Source: Abelmoschus esculentus
Lineage: Eukaryota > Streptophyta > Magnoliopsida > Malvales > Malvaceae
Assembly: GCA_035048815.1 (NCBI GenBank)
Contig: JAUCBN010000049.1
Location: 7,075,501-7,139,500, forward strand
Length of the DNA stretch: 64,000 bases
Direction: 5' to 3'
Shown here: positions 12,541 through 23,805 of the stretch, piece by piece
How positions within the stretch are numbered: the first letter of the stretch is position 1
Layout: each line of letters opens with the position of its first letter
Notes under the pieces: generated by a model
Databases searched by the model: none
Seen by the model: only the letters and a program-made list of their open reading frames with translations
What the model was told of the DNA's origin: nothing
Translations under genes and position numbers: made by a program

Positions 12541-15500
12541 CTGTATAGTAAGGTTCAAAAGCCCATAATTAACTTTTTTTACCCAAAAAATTTGATTTAA
12601 TATCTTTTTTGATCATTTTTTAGGGTTCATAACGTGCATGTCTAAATGGGCTTTCTAATGAACCCGTTCGAATTTTAACGAGTCAAAAGTTCAAAATTTT
12701 AGTTTAAGCTGTATAATAACGTTCAAAATCCGATAATTAATTTTTTTTACCCAAAAAATTTGATTTAATATCATTTTCCATCGTTTTTTAAGGTTCAGAG
12801 CGTGCACGTCTAAATGGGCTTTCTAGTGAACCCGTTCGAATTTTAACCAATTAAAAAGCTCAGAATTTGAGTTTAAGTTGTATAATTTGGTTCAAATGCC
12901 CATAATTAACTTTTTGTACCCAAAAAATTTGATTTAATATCATTTACGATCGTTTTTAGGGCTCATAGCGTGCATGTCTAAATGGGCTTTCTAGTGAACC
13001 CGTTCGAATTTTAACCGAGTCAAAAGTTCAAAATTTTACTTTAAGCCGTATAATAAGGTTCAAAAGCCCATAATTAACTTTTTGTACCCAAAAAATTTGA
13101 TTTAATATCATTTTCGATCGTTTTTAGGGTTCAGAGCGTGCATGTCTAAATGGGCTTTCTAGTGAACCCATTCGAATTTTAACCAAGTCAAAAGTTCAAA
13201 ATTTTAGTTTAAGCTGTATAATAAGGTTCAAAAGCCCATAATTAACTTTTTTTACCCAAAAAATTTGATTTAATATCTTTTTCGATCGTTTTTAGGGTTC
13301 ATAACGTGCATGTCTAAATGGGCTTTCTAGTGAACCCGTTCGAATTTTAACTGAGTCAAAAGTTCAAAATTTTAGTTTAGCCGTATAATAAGGTTCAAAG
13401 GCCCATAATTAACTTTTTGTACCCAAAAAATTTGATTTAATATCATTTTCGATCGGTTTTAGGGTTCATACCGTGCATGTCTAAATGGGCTTTCTAGTGA
13501 ACCTGTTCGAATTTTAATCGAGTCAAAAGTTCAAAATTTTAGTTTAAGCTGTATAAAAAGTTTCAAAAGCCCATAATTAACTTTTTGTACCCAAAAAATT
13601 TGATTTAATATCATTTTTGATCCTTTTTAGGGTTAAGAGCGTGCATGTCTAAATGGGCTTTCTAGTGAACCCATTCGAATTTTAACCAAGTCAAAAGTTC
13701 AAAATTTTAGTTTAAGCCGTATAATAAGGTTCAAAAGCCCATAATTAACTTTTTTTTCCAAAAAAATTTGATTTAATATCATTTTCGATCGTTTTTTAGG
13801 GTTCATACCGTGCATGTCTAAATGGGCTTTCTAGTGAACCCGTTCGAATTTTAACCGAGTCAAAAGTTCAAAATTTTGGTTTAAGCTGTATAATAAGGTT
13901 CAAAAGCCCATAATTAACTTATTTTACCCAAAAAATTTGATTTAATATCATTTTCGACCATTTTTTAGGTTTCATAGCGTGTATGTCTAAATGGGCTTTC
14001 TAGTGAACCCGTTCGAATTTTAACCGAGTCAAAAGTTCAAAATTTTAGTTTAAGCTGTATAATAAGGTTCAAAAGCCCATAATTAACTTTTTTTTACCAA
14101 AAAAATTTGATTTAATATCTTTTTTGATCGTTTTTTAGGGTTCATAACGAGCATGTCGAAATGGGCTTTCTAGTGAACCCGTTCGAATTTTAACTCGTCA
14201 AAACATCAAAATTTTAGTTTAAGTTGTATAATAAGGTTCAAAATCCCATAATTAACTTTTTTTCCGCAAAAAATTTGATTTAATATCATTTACGATCGTT
14301 TTTTAGGGTTCATACCGTGCATGTCTAAATGGGCTTTCTAGTGAACCCGTTCGAATTTTAACCGAGTCAAAAGTTCAAAATTTTAGTTTAAGCCGTATAA
14401 TAAGGTTCAAAAGCCCATAATTAACTTTTTTTACCCAAAAAATCTGATTTAATATCATTTTCGATCGTTTTTTAGGTTTCATAGCGTGTATGTCTAAATG
14501 GGTTTTCTAGTGAACCCGTTCGATTTTTAACCGAGTCAAAAGTTCAAAATTTTAGTTTAAGTTGTATTATAAGGTTCAAAAGCCCATAATTAAATTTTTT
14601 TACCCAAAAAATTTTATTTAATATCTTTTACGATCGTTTTTTAGGATTCATAACGTGCATGTCTAAATGGGCTTTCTAGTAAACCCGTTCGAATTTAACC
14701 GAGTCAAAGGTTCAATGTTTTACTTTAAGCTGTATAATAAGGTTCAAAATCCCATAATTAACTTTTTTTACCCAAATTTAATATCATTTTCGATTGTTTT
14801 TTAGGGTTCATAGCGTGCATGTCTAAATGGGCTTTCTAGTAAACCCGTTCGAATTTTAACCGAGCCAAAAGTTCAAAATTTTAGTTTAAGCTGTATAATA
14901 AGGTTCAAAAGCCCATTATTAACATTTTTTACACAAAAAATTTGATTTAATATCATTTTCCATCGTTTTTTTAGGGTTCATAGCGTGCATGTCTAAATGG
15001 ACTTTCTAGTGAACCCGTTCGAATTTTAACCGAGTCAAAAGTTCAAAATTTTAGTTTAAGCTGTATAATAAGGTTCAAAAGCCCATAATTAACTTTTTTT
15101 ACCCAAAAAATTTGATTTAATATCATTTTCGATCGTTTTTTAGGTTTCATAGCGTGTATGTCTAAATGGGCTTTCTAGTGAACTCGTTCGACTTTTAACC
15201 GAGTCAAAAGTTTAAAATTTTAGTTTAAGCTGTATAATAAGGTTCAAAAGCCCATAATTAAATTTTTTTACCCAAAAAATTTGATTCAATATCTTTTTTC
15301 GATCGTTTTTTAGGGTTCATAGCGTGCATGTCTAAATAGACTTTCTAGTGAACGCGTTCGAATTTTAACCGAGTCAAAAGTTCAAAATTTTAGTTTAAGC
15401 TGTATAATAAGGTTCAAAAGCCCATAATTAACTTTTTTTACCCAAAAAATTTGATTTAATATCATTTTCGATCTTTTTTAGGTTTCATAGCGTGTATGTC

Positions 15501-18375
15501 TAAATGGGCTTTCTAGTGAACTCGTTCGATTTTTAACCGAGTCAAAAGTTTAAAATTTTAGATTAAGCTGTATAATAAGGTTCAAAAGCCCATAATTAAA
15601 TTTTTTTACCCAAAAAATTTGATTTAATATCATTTTCCATTGTTTTTTAAGGTTCAGAGCGTGCTTGTCTAAATGGGCTTTCTAGTGAACCCGTTCGAAT
15701 TTTAACCGATTAAAAAGCTCAGAATTTGAGTTTAAGTTGTATAATTTGGTTCAAATGCCCATAATTAACTTTTTGTACCCAAAAAATTTGATTTAATATC
15801 ATTTACGATCGTTTTTTAGGGTTCATAGCGTGCATGTCTAAATGGGCTTTCTAGTGAACCCGTTCGAATTTTAACCGAGTCAAAAGTTCAAAATTTTAGT
15901 TTAAGCTGTATAATAAGGTTCAAAAGCCCATAATTAACTTTTTTTACACAAAAAATTTGATTGAATATCATTTTCGATCGTTTTTTAGGGTTCATAGCGT
16001 GCATGTCTAAATGGGCTTTCTAGTAAACCCGTTCGAATTTTAACGAGTCAAAAGTTTAAAATTTTAGTTTAAGCTGTATAATAATATTCAAAAACCGATA
16101 ATTAATTTTTTTACCCGAAAAATTTGATTTAATATCATTTTCCATCGTTTTTTAAGGTTCAGAGCGTGCATGTCTAAATGGGCTTTCTAGTGAACCCGTT
16201 CGAATTTTAACTGATTAAAAAGCTCAGAATTTGAGTTTAAGCTGTATAATAAGGTTCAAAAGCCCATAATTAAATTTTTTTACCCAAAAAATTTGATTTA
16301 ATATCTTTTTTGATCGTTTTTTAGGGTTCATAACGTGCATGTCTAAATGGGCTTTCTAGTGAACCCGTTCGAATTTTAACCGAGTAAAAAGTTCAAAATT
16401 TTACTTTAATCTGTATAATAAGGTTCAAAAGCCCATAATTAACTTTTTTTACCCAAAAAATTTGATTTAATTTCATTTTCGATCGTTTTTTAGGTTTCAT
16501 AGCGTGTATGTCTAAATGGGCTTTCTAGTGAACCCGTTCGAATTTTAACCGACTAAAAGTTCAAAATTTTAGTTTAAGCTGTATAATAAGGTTCAAAAGC
16601 CCATAATTAACTTTTTTTTCCCAAAAAATTTGATTTAATATCTTTTTCGATCGTTTTTTAGGGTTCATAACGTGCATGTCTAAATGGGCTTTCTAATGAA
16701 CTCGTTCGAATTTTAACCGAGTTAAAACTTCAAAATTTTAGTTTAGCCGTATAATAAGGTTCAAAAGCCCATAATTAACGTTTTTGACTGAAAAAATTTG
16801 ATTTAATATCATTTTCGATCGTTTTTAGGGTTCATACCGTGCATGTCTAAATGGGCTTTCTAGTGGACCCGTTCGAATTTTAACCGAGTCAAAAGTTCAA
16901 AATTTTAGTTTAAGCTGTATAATAAGGTTCAAAAGCCTATAATTAACTTGTTTTACCCAAAAAATTTGATTTAATATCTTTTTTGATCATTTTTTAGGGT
17001 TCATAACGTGCATGTCTAAATGGGCTTTATAGTGAACCCGTTCGAATTTTAACCGAGTCCAACTTCAAAATTTTAGTTTAGCCGTATAATAAGGTTCCAA
17101 AGCCCATAATTAACTTTTTTACCCAAAAAAGTTGATTTAATATCATTTTCGATCGTTTTTTAGGGTTCATAGCGTGCATGTCTAAATGGGCTTTCTAGTA
17201 AACGCGTTCGAATTTTAACCGAGTCAAAACTTCAAAATTTTAGTTTAAGCCGTATAATAAGATTCGAAATCCCATAATTAACTTTTTGTACCCAAAAAAT
17301 TTGATTTAATATAATTTTCGATCGTTTTTAGGGTTCATACCGTGCATGTCTAAATGGGCTTTCTAGTAAGCCCGTTCAAATTTTAACCGAGTCAAAAGTT
17401 CAAAATTTTAGTTTAAGCTGTATAATAAGGTTCAAAAGCCCATAATTAACTTTTTTTACCCAAAAAATTTGATTTAATATCTTTTTCGATCGTTTTTTAG
17501 GGTTCGTAACATGCATGTCTAAATGGGCTTTCTAGTGAACCCGTTCGAATTTTAACCGAGTCAAAAGTTCAAAATTTTAGTTTAGCCGTATAATAAGGTT
17601 CAAAAGCCCATAATTAACGTTTTTGACCAAAAAAATTTAATTTAATATCCTTTTTGATCGTTTTTAGGGTTCATATCGTGCATGTTTAAATGGGCCTTCT
17701 AGTGAACCCGTTCGAATTTTAACCGAGTCAAAAGTTCAAAATTTTAGTTTAAGCTGTATAATAAGGTTCAAAAGCCCATAATTAACTTTTTTTACCCAAA
17801 AAATTTGACTTAATTTCATTTTCGGTCGTTTTTTAGGTTTCATAGCGTGTATGTCTAAATGGGCTTTCTAGTGAACCCGTTTGAATTTTAACTAACTAAA
17901 AGTTCAAAATTTTAATTTAAGCTGTATAATAAGGTTCAAAATCGCATAATTAACTTTTTTTACACAAAAAATTTGATTTAATATCTTTTTCTATCGTTTT
18001 TTAGGGTTCATAGTGTGCATGTCTAAATGGGCTTTTTAATGAACCCGTTCGAATTTTAACCGAGTAAAAAGTTCAAAATTTTAGTTTAATCTGTATAATA
18101 AGGTTCAAAAGCCCATAATTAACTTTTTTTACCCAAAAAATTTGATTTAATTTCATTTTCGATCGTTTTTTTGGTTTCATAGCGAGTATGTCTAAATGGG
18201 CTTTCTAGTGAACCCGTTCGAATTTTAACCGACTAAAAGTTCAAAATTTTAGTTTAGCCGTATAATAAGGTTCAAAAGCCCATAATTAACGTTTTGGACT
18301 GAAAAAATTTGATTTAATATCATTTTCGATCGTTTTTAGGTTTCATATCGTGCATGTCTAAATGGGCATTCTAGT
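12541..18375 (+). repeat. Diverged satellite segment, about 35 monomers, no recent large duplication
   Basis: Monomers here are mostly type A with scattered type B copies (near 12848, 15705, 16212). Adjacent blocks do not share private variants. Two weak traces remain: AACCGAGTAAAAAG monomers near 16380 and 18060 lie about 1681 bp (ten monomers) apart with partly matching neighbours, and 17640-18000 resembles a diverged copy of the TTTCGGTCG/TCGCATAATT monomers of the 10-mer unit. One 8-bp-deleted monomer lies near 14774. These look like older, decayed versions of the repeats at 5-12 kb. Confidence 0.75.
15811..15979 (+). repeat. Representative type A monomer (169 bp), close to consensus
   Basis: This copy shows the anatomy of the main monomer. 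In order it carries a T-run leading into TTTAGGG (offset about 4-10), GCGTGCATG (18-26), the block TCTAAATGGGCTTTCTAG (27-44), CCCGTTCGAA with the palindrome TTCGAA (50-59), AACCGAGTCAAAAG, an A/T-rich GTTCAAAATTTTAG, GTATAATAAGG, AAAGCCCATAATTAAC (114-128), a second T-run with TACCC or TACAC, AAAAAATTTGATTTAATATC, and finally CGATC, which forms the palindrome CGATCG with the next monomer. It differs from my hand consensus at two spots (ACACA for ACCCA, and TTGAAT for TTTAAT). The element GTTC followed by an A/T-rich stretch occurs four times (offsets about 11, 52, 76, 108). No promoter, open reading frame or RNA fold of note is seen. Confidence 0.9.
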
Positions 18376-21300
18376 GAACCCGTTCGAATTTTAACCGAGT
18401 CAAAAGTTCAAAATTTTAGTTTAGCCGTATAATAAGGTTCAAAAGCCCATAATTAACGTTTTTGACCGAAGAAATTTGATTTAATATCATTTTCGATCGT
18501 TTGTAGGGTTCATATCGTGCATGACTAAATGGGCTTTCTAGTGAACCCGTTCGAATTTTAACCGAGTCGAAAGTTCAAAACTTTAGTTTAAACTGTATAA
18601 TAAGGTTCAAAAGCCCATAATTAAATTTTTTTACCCAAAAATTTGATTTAATATCTTTTTTGATCGTTTTTTAGGGTTCATAACGTGCATGTCTAAATGG
18701 GCTTTCTAGTTAACCCGTTCGAATTTTAACCGAGTCGAAAGTTCAAAACTTTAGTTTAAGCTGTATAATAAGGATCAAAAGCCCATAATTAAATTTTTTT
18801 TACCCAAAAAATTTGATCTAATATCATTTTCAATCGTTTTTTAGGGTTCATAGCGTGCATGTCTAAATGGGCTTTCTAGTAAACCCGTTCGAATTTTAAC
18901 CGAGTCAAAAGTTCAAAATTTTAGCTTAAGCTGTATAATAAGGTTCAAAATCCCATAATTAACTTTTTTTTACACAAAAAAATTGATTTAATATCATTTT
19001 CCATCTTTTTATAGGGTTCATAGCGTGCATTTCTAAATGGGCTTTCTAGTGAACCCGTTCGAATTTTAACCAATTAAAAAGCTCAGAATTTGAGTTTAAG
19101 TTGTATAATAAGGTTCAAAAGCCCATAATTAACGTTTTTGACCGAAAAAATTTGATTTAATATCATTTTCGATCGTTTTTAGGGTTCATATCGTGCATGA
19201 CTAAATGGGCTTTCTAGTGAGCCCGTTCGAATTTTAACCGAGTCAAAAGTTCAAAACTTTAGTTTAAGCTGTATAATAAGGTTCAAAAGCTCATAATTAA
19301 ATTTTTTTACCCAAAAAATTTGATCTAATATCATTTTTGATCGTTTTTAGGGTTCATAGCGTGCATGTCTAAATGGGCTTTCTAGTAAACCCGTTCGAAT
19401 TTTAACCGAGTCAAAAGTTCAAAATTTTAGTTTAAGCTGTATAATAAGGTTCAAAATCCCATAATTAACTTTTTTACACAAAAAAATTGATTTAATATCA
19501 TTTTCCATCTTTTTTTAGGGTTCATAGCGTGCATGTCTAAATGGGCTTTCTGGTGAACCCGTTCGAATTTTATCCGAGTCAAAAGCTCAAAATTTTAGTT
19601 TAATCTGTATAAAAAGGTTCAAAAGCCCATAATTAACTTTTTTAACCAAAAAATTTGATTTAATATCATTTTCGATCGTTTTTTAGGGTTCATAGTGTTC
19701 ATGTCTAAATGGACTTTCTAGTGAACCCGTTCGAATTTTAACCGAGTCAAAAGTTCAAAATATTAGTTTAAGCTGTATAATAAGGTTCAAAAGCCCATAA
19801 TTAACTTTTTTACCCAAAAAATTTGATTTAATATCATTTTCGATCGTTTTTTAGAGTTCATAGCTTGCATGTCTAAATGGGCTTTCTAGTAAACGCGTTC
19901 GAATTTTAACCGAGTCAAAAGTTCAAAATTATAGTTTAAGCTGTATAATAAGGTTCAAAATCCCATAATTAATTTTTTTTACACAAAAAATTTGATTTAA
20001 TATCATTTTCCATCGTTTTTTAGGGTTCATAGCGTGCATGTCTAAATGGGCTTTCTAGTGAACCCGTTCGAATTTTAACCGAGTCAAAAGTTCAAAATTT
20101 TAGTTTAAGCTGTATAATAAGGTTCAAAAGGACAGAATTAACTTTTTTTACACAAAAAATTTGATTTAATATCATTTTCCATCATTTTTTAGGGTTCATA
20201 GCATGCATGTCTAAATGGGCTTTCTAGTGAGCCCGTTCGAATTTTAACCGAGTCAAAAGTTCAAAATTTTAGCTTAAGCTGTATAATAAGGTTCAAAATC
20301 CCATAATTAACTTTTTTTTACACAAAAAAATTGATTTAATATCATTTTCCATCTTTTTATAGGGTTCATAGCGTGCATTTCTAAATGGGCTTTCTAGTGA
20401 ACCCGTTCGAATTTTAACCAATTAAAAAGCTCAGAATTTGAGTTTAAGTTGTATAATAAGGTTCAAAAGCCCATAATTAACGTTTTTGACCGAAAAAATT
20501 TGATTTAATATCATTTTCGATCGTTTTTAGGGTTCATATCGTGCATGACTAAATGGGCTTTCTAGTGAGCCCGTTCGAATTTTAACCGAGTCAAAAGTTC
20601 AAAATTTTAGTTTAAGCTGTATAGTAAGGTTCAAAAGCCCATAATTAACTTTTTTTACCCAAAATATTTGATTTAATATCTTTTTCGATCGTTTTTAGGG
20701 TTCATAACGTGCATGTCTAAATGGGCTTTCTAGTGAACCCGTTCGAATTTTAACCGAGTCAAAACTTCAAAATTTTAGTTTAGCCGTATAATAAGGTTCA
20801 AAAGCCCATAATTAACATTTTTAACCAAAAAATTTGATTTAATATCATTTTCGATCATTTTTTAGGGTTCATAGCGTTCATGTCTAAATGGACTTTCTAG
20901 TGAACCCGTTCGAATTTTAACCGATTCAAAAGTTCAAAATATTAGTTTAAGCTTTATAATAAGGTTCAAAATCCCATAATTAACTTTTTTACCCAAAAAA
21001 TTTGATTTAATATCATTTTCGATCGTTTTTTAGAGTTCATAGCGTGCATGTCTAAATGGGCTTTCTAGTGAACCCGTTCGAATTTTAACAGAGTCAAAAG
21101 TTCAAAATTTCAGTTTAAGCTGTATAATAAGTTTCAAAAGCCCATAATTAACTTTTTGTACCCAAAAAATTTGATTTAATATCATTTTCTATCCTTTTTA
21201 GGGTTTAGAGCGTGCATGTCTAAATGGGCTTTCTAGTGAACCCGTTAGAATTTTAACCAAGTCAAAAGTTCAAAATTTTAGTTTAAGCCGTATAATAAGG

Positions 21301-23757
21301 TTCAAAATCCCATAATTAACGTTTTTGACCGAAAAAATTGATTTAATATCATTTTCGATCTTTTTTAGGGTTCATACAGTGCATGTCTAAATGGGCTTTC
21401 TAGTGAACTCGTTCGAATTTTAACCGAGTCAAAAGTTCAAAATTTTAGTTTAAGCTGTATAATAAGGTTCAAAAGCCCATAATTAACTTTTTTACCCAAA
21501 AAATTTGATTTAATTTCATCTTCGATCGTTTTTTAGGCTTCATAGCGTGTATGTCTAAATGGGCTTTCTAGAGAACCCGTTCGAATTTTAACCGACTAAA
21601 AGTTCAAAATTTTAGTTTAAGCTATATAATAAGGTTCAAAAGCCCATAATTAACTTTTTTTTACCCAAAAATTTGATTTAATATCTTTCTCGATCGTTTT
21701 TTAGGGTTCATAACGTGCATGTCTAAATGGGCTTTCTAGTTAACCCGTTCGAATTTTAACCGAGTCAAAAGTTCAAAACTTTAGTTTAAGCTGTATAATA
21801 AGGTTCAAAAGCTCATAATTAAATTTTTTTACCCAAAAAATTTGATCTAATATCATTTTTGATCGTTTTTAGGGTTCATAGCGTGCATGTCTAAATGGGC
21901 TTTCTAGTAAACCCGTTCGAATTTTAACCGAGTCAAAAGTTCAAAATTTTAGTTTAAGCTGTATAATAAGGTTCAAAAGGACAGAATTAACTTTTTTTAC
22001 ACAAAAAATTTGATTTAATATCATTTTCCATCATTTTTTAGGGTTCATAGCATGCATGTCTAAATGGGCTTTCTAGTGAGCCCGTTCGAATTTTAACCGA
22101 GTCAAAAGTTCAAAATTTTAGCTTAAGCTGTATAATAAGGTTCAAAATCCCATAATTAACTTTTTTTTACACAAAAAAATTGATTTAATATCATTTTCCA
22201 TCTTTTTATAGGGTTCATAGCGTGCATTTCTAAATGGGCTTTCTAGTGAACCCGTTCGAATTTTAACCAATTAAAAAGCTCAGAATTTGAGTTTAAGTTG
22301 TATAATAAGGTTCAAAAGCCCATAATTAACGTTTTTGACCGAAAAAATTTGATTTAATATCATTTTCGATCGTTTTTAGGGTTCATATCGTGCATGACTA
22401 AATGGGCTTTCTAGTGAGCCCGTTCGAATTTTAACCGAGTCAAAAGTTCAAAATTTTAGTTTAAGCTGTATAGTAAGGTTCAAAAGCCCATAATTAACTT
22501 TTTTTACCCAAAATATTTGATTTAATATCTTTTTCGATCGTTTTTAGGGTTCATAACGTGCATGTCTAAATGGGCTTTCTAGTGAACCCGTTCGAATTTT
22601 AACCGAGTCAAAACTTCAAAATTTTAGTTTAGCCGTATAATAAGGTTCAAAAGCCCATAATTAACATTTTTAACCAAAAAATTTGATTTAATATCATTTT
22701 CGATCATTTTTTAGGGTTCATAGCGTTCATGTCTAAATGGACTTTCTAGTGAACCCGTTCGAATTTTAACCGATTCAAAAGTTCAAAATATTAGTTTAAG
22801 CTTTATAATAAGGTTCAAAATCCCATAATTAACTTTTTTACCCAAAAAATTTGATTTAATATCATTTTCGATCGTTTTTTAGAGTTCATAGCGTGCATGT
22901 CTAAATGGGCTTTCTAGTGAACCCGTTCGAATTTTAACAGAGTCAAAAGTTCAAAATTTCAGTTTAAGCTGTATAATAAGTTTCAAAAGCCCATAATTAA
23001 CTTTTTGTACCCAAAAAATTTGATTTAATATCATTTTCTATCCTTTTTAGGGTTTAGAGCGTGCATGTCTAAATGGGCTTTCTAGTGAACCCGTTAGAAT
23101 TTTAACCAAGTCAAAAGTTCAAAATTTTAGTTTAAGCCGTATAATAAGGTTCAAAATCCCATAATTAACGTTTTTGACCGAAAAAATTGATTTAATATCA
23201 TTTTCGATCTTTTTTAGGGTTCATACAGTGCATGTCTAAATGGGCTTTCTAGTGAACTCGTTCGAATTTTAACCGAGTCAAAAGTTCAAAATTTTAGTTT
23301 AAGCTGTATAATAAGGTTCAAAAGCCCATAATTAACTTTTTTACCCAAAAAATTTGATTTAATTTCATCTTCGATCGTTTTTTAGGCTTCATAGCGTGTA
23401 TGTCTAAATGGGCTTTCTAGAGAACCCGTTCGAATTTTAACCGACTAAAAGTTCAAAATTTTAGTTTAAGCTATATAATAAGGTTCAAAAGCCCATAATT
23501 AACTTTTTTTTACCCAAAAATTTGATTTAATATCTTTCTCGATCGTTTTTTAGGGTTCATAACGTGCATGTCTAAATGGGCTTTCTAGTTAACCCGTTCG
23601 AATTTTAACCGAGTCAAAAGTTCAAAACTTTAGTTTAAGCTGTATAATAAGGTTCAAAAGCTCATAATTAAATTTTTTTACCCAAAAAATTTGATCTAAT
23701 ATCATTTTTGATCGTTTTTAGGGTTCATAGCGTGCATGTCTAAATGGGCTTTCTAGT
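18376..23757 (+). repeat. 32-monomer superunit, copy 1 (5382 bp)
   Basis: Large block whose first ~3.6 kb (18376-21978) recurs at 23758-27361. The rare GACCGAAGAAATTTG variant (18464 and 23846), the GTTTGTAGGG variant, TCTGGTGAACCC, and the unusual AAAAGGACAGAATT monomer (20131 and 25513) give a constant shift of 5382 bp. Internally it contains an 11-monomer tandem duplication (20131-23805). The layout reads as a six-monomer prefix, a four-monomer segment, and then the 11-mer twice. Confidence 0.88.
20131..21979 (+). repeat. 11-monomer unit, copy 1 (1849 bp)
   Basis: Runs from one AAAAGGACAGAATT marker to the next. It contains GCATGCATG, AGTGAGCCCG, the CATCTTTTTATAGG / GCATTTCTAAAT monomer, a type B-like monomer, GCATGACTAAATG, CCCAAAATATTTG, a GTTCATGTCTAAATGGAC monomer, a type C monomer and TTAGGCTTCATAGC. 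The same order follows at once in copy 2. Confidence 0.92.
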
Positions 23758-23805
23758 AAACCCGTTCGAATTTTAACCGAGTCAAAAGTTCAAAATTTTA
23801 GTTTA
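21980..23805 (+). repeat. 11-monomer unit, copy 2 (~1826 bp), truncated at the join
   Basis: Same order and private variants as 20131-21979. The match stops at 23805, where GTTTAAGCTG of copy 1 becomes GTTTAGCCG. This is the point where the sequence switches to the start of the second 32-mer copy, so the boundary falls inside a monomer at an A/T-rich shared stretch. Confidence 0.92.

Noticed and set aside
15858..15876. Possible CENP-B box from CCCGTTCGAA
   Set aside because: The box needs CCCG and CGAA separated by seven bases (or the complement). Here they are two bases apart, and the other required positions do not fit.
15975..15990. CGATCG and TTCGAA palindromes as regulatory sites
   Set aside because: They are short, conserved simply as part of the monomer, and often mutated (CGATCA, TGATCG, TTCAAA). 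They are useful for a restriction ladder but not evidence of regulation.
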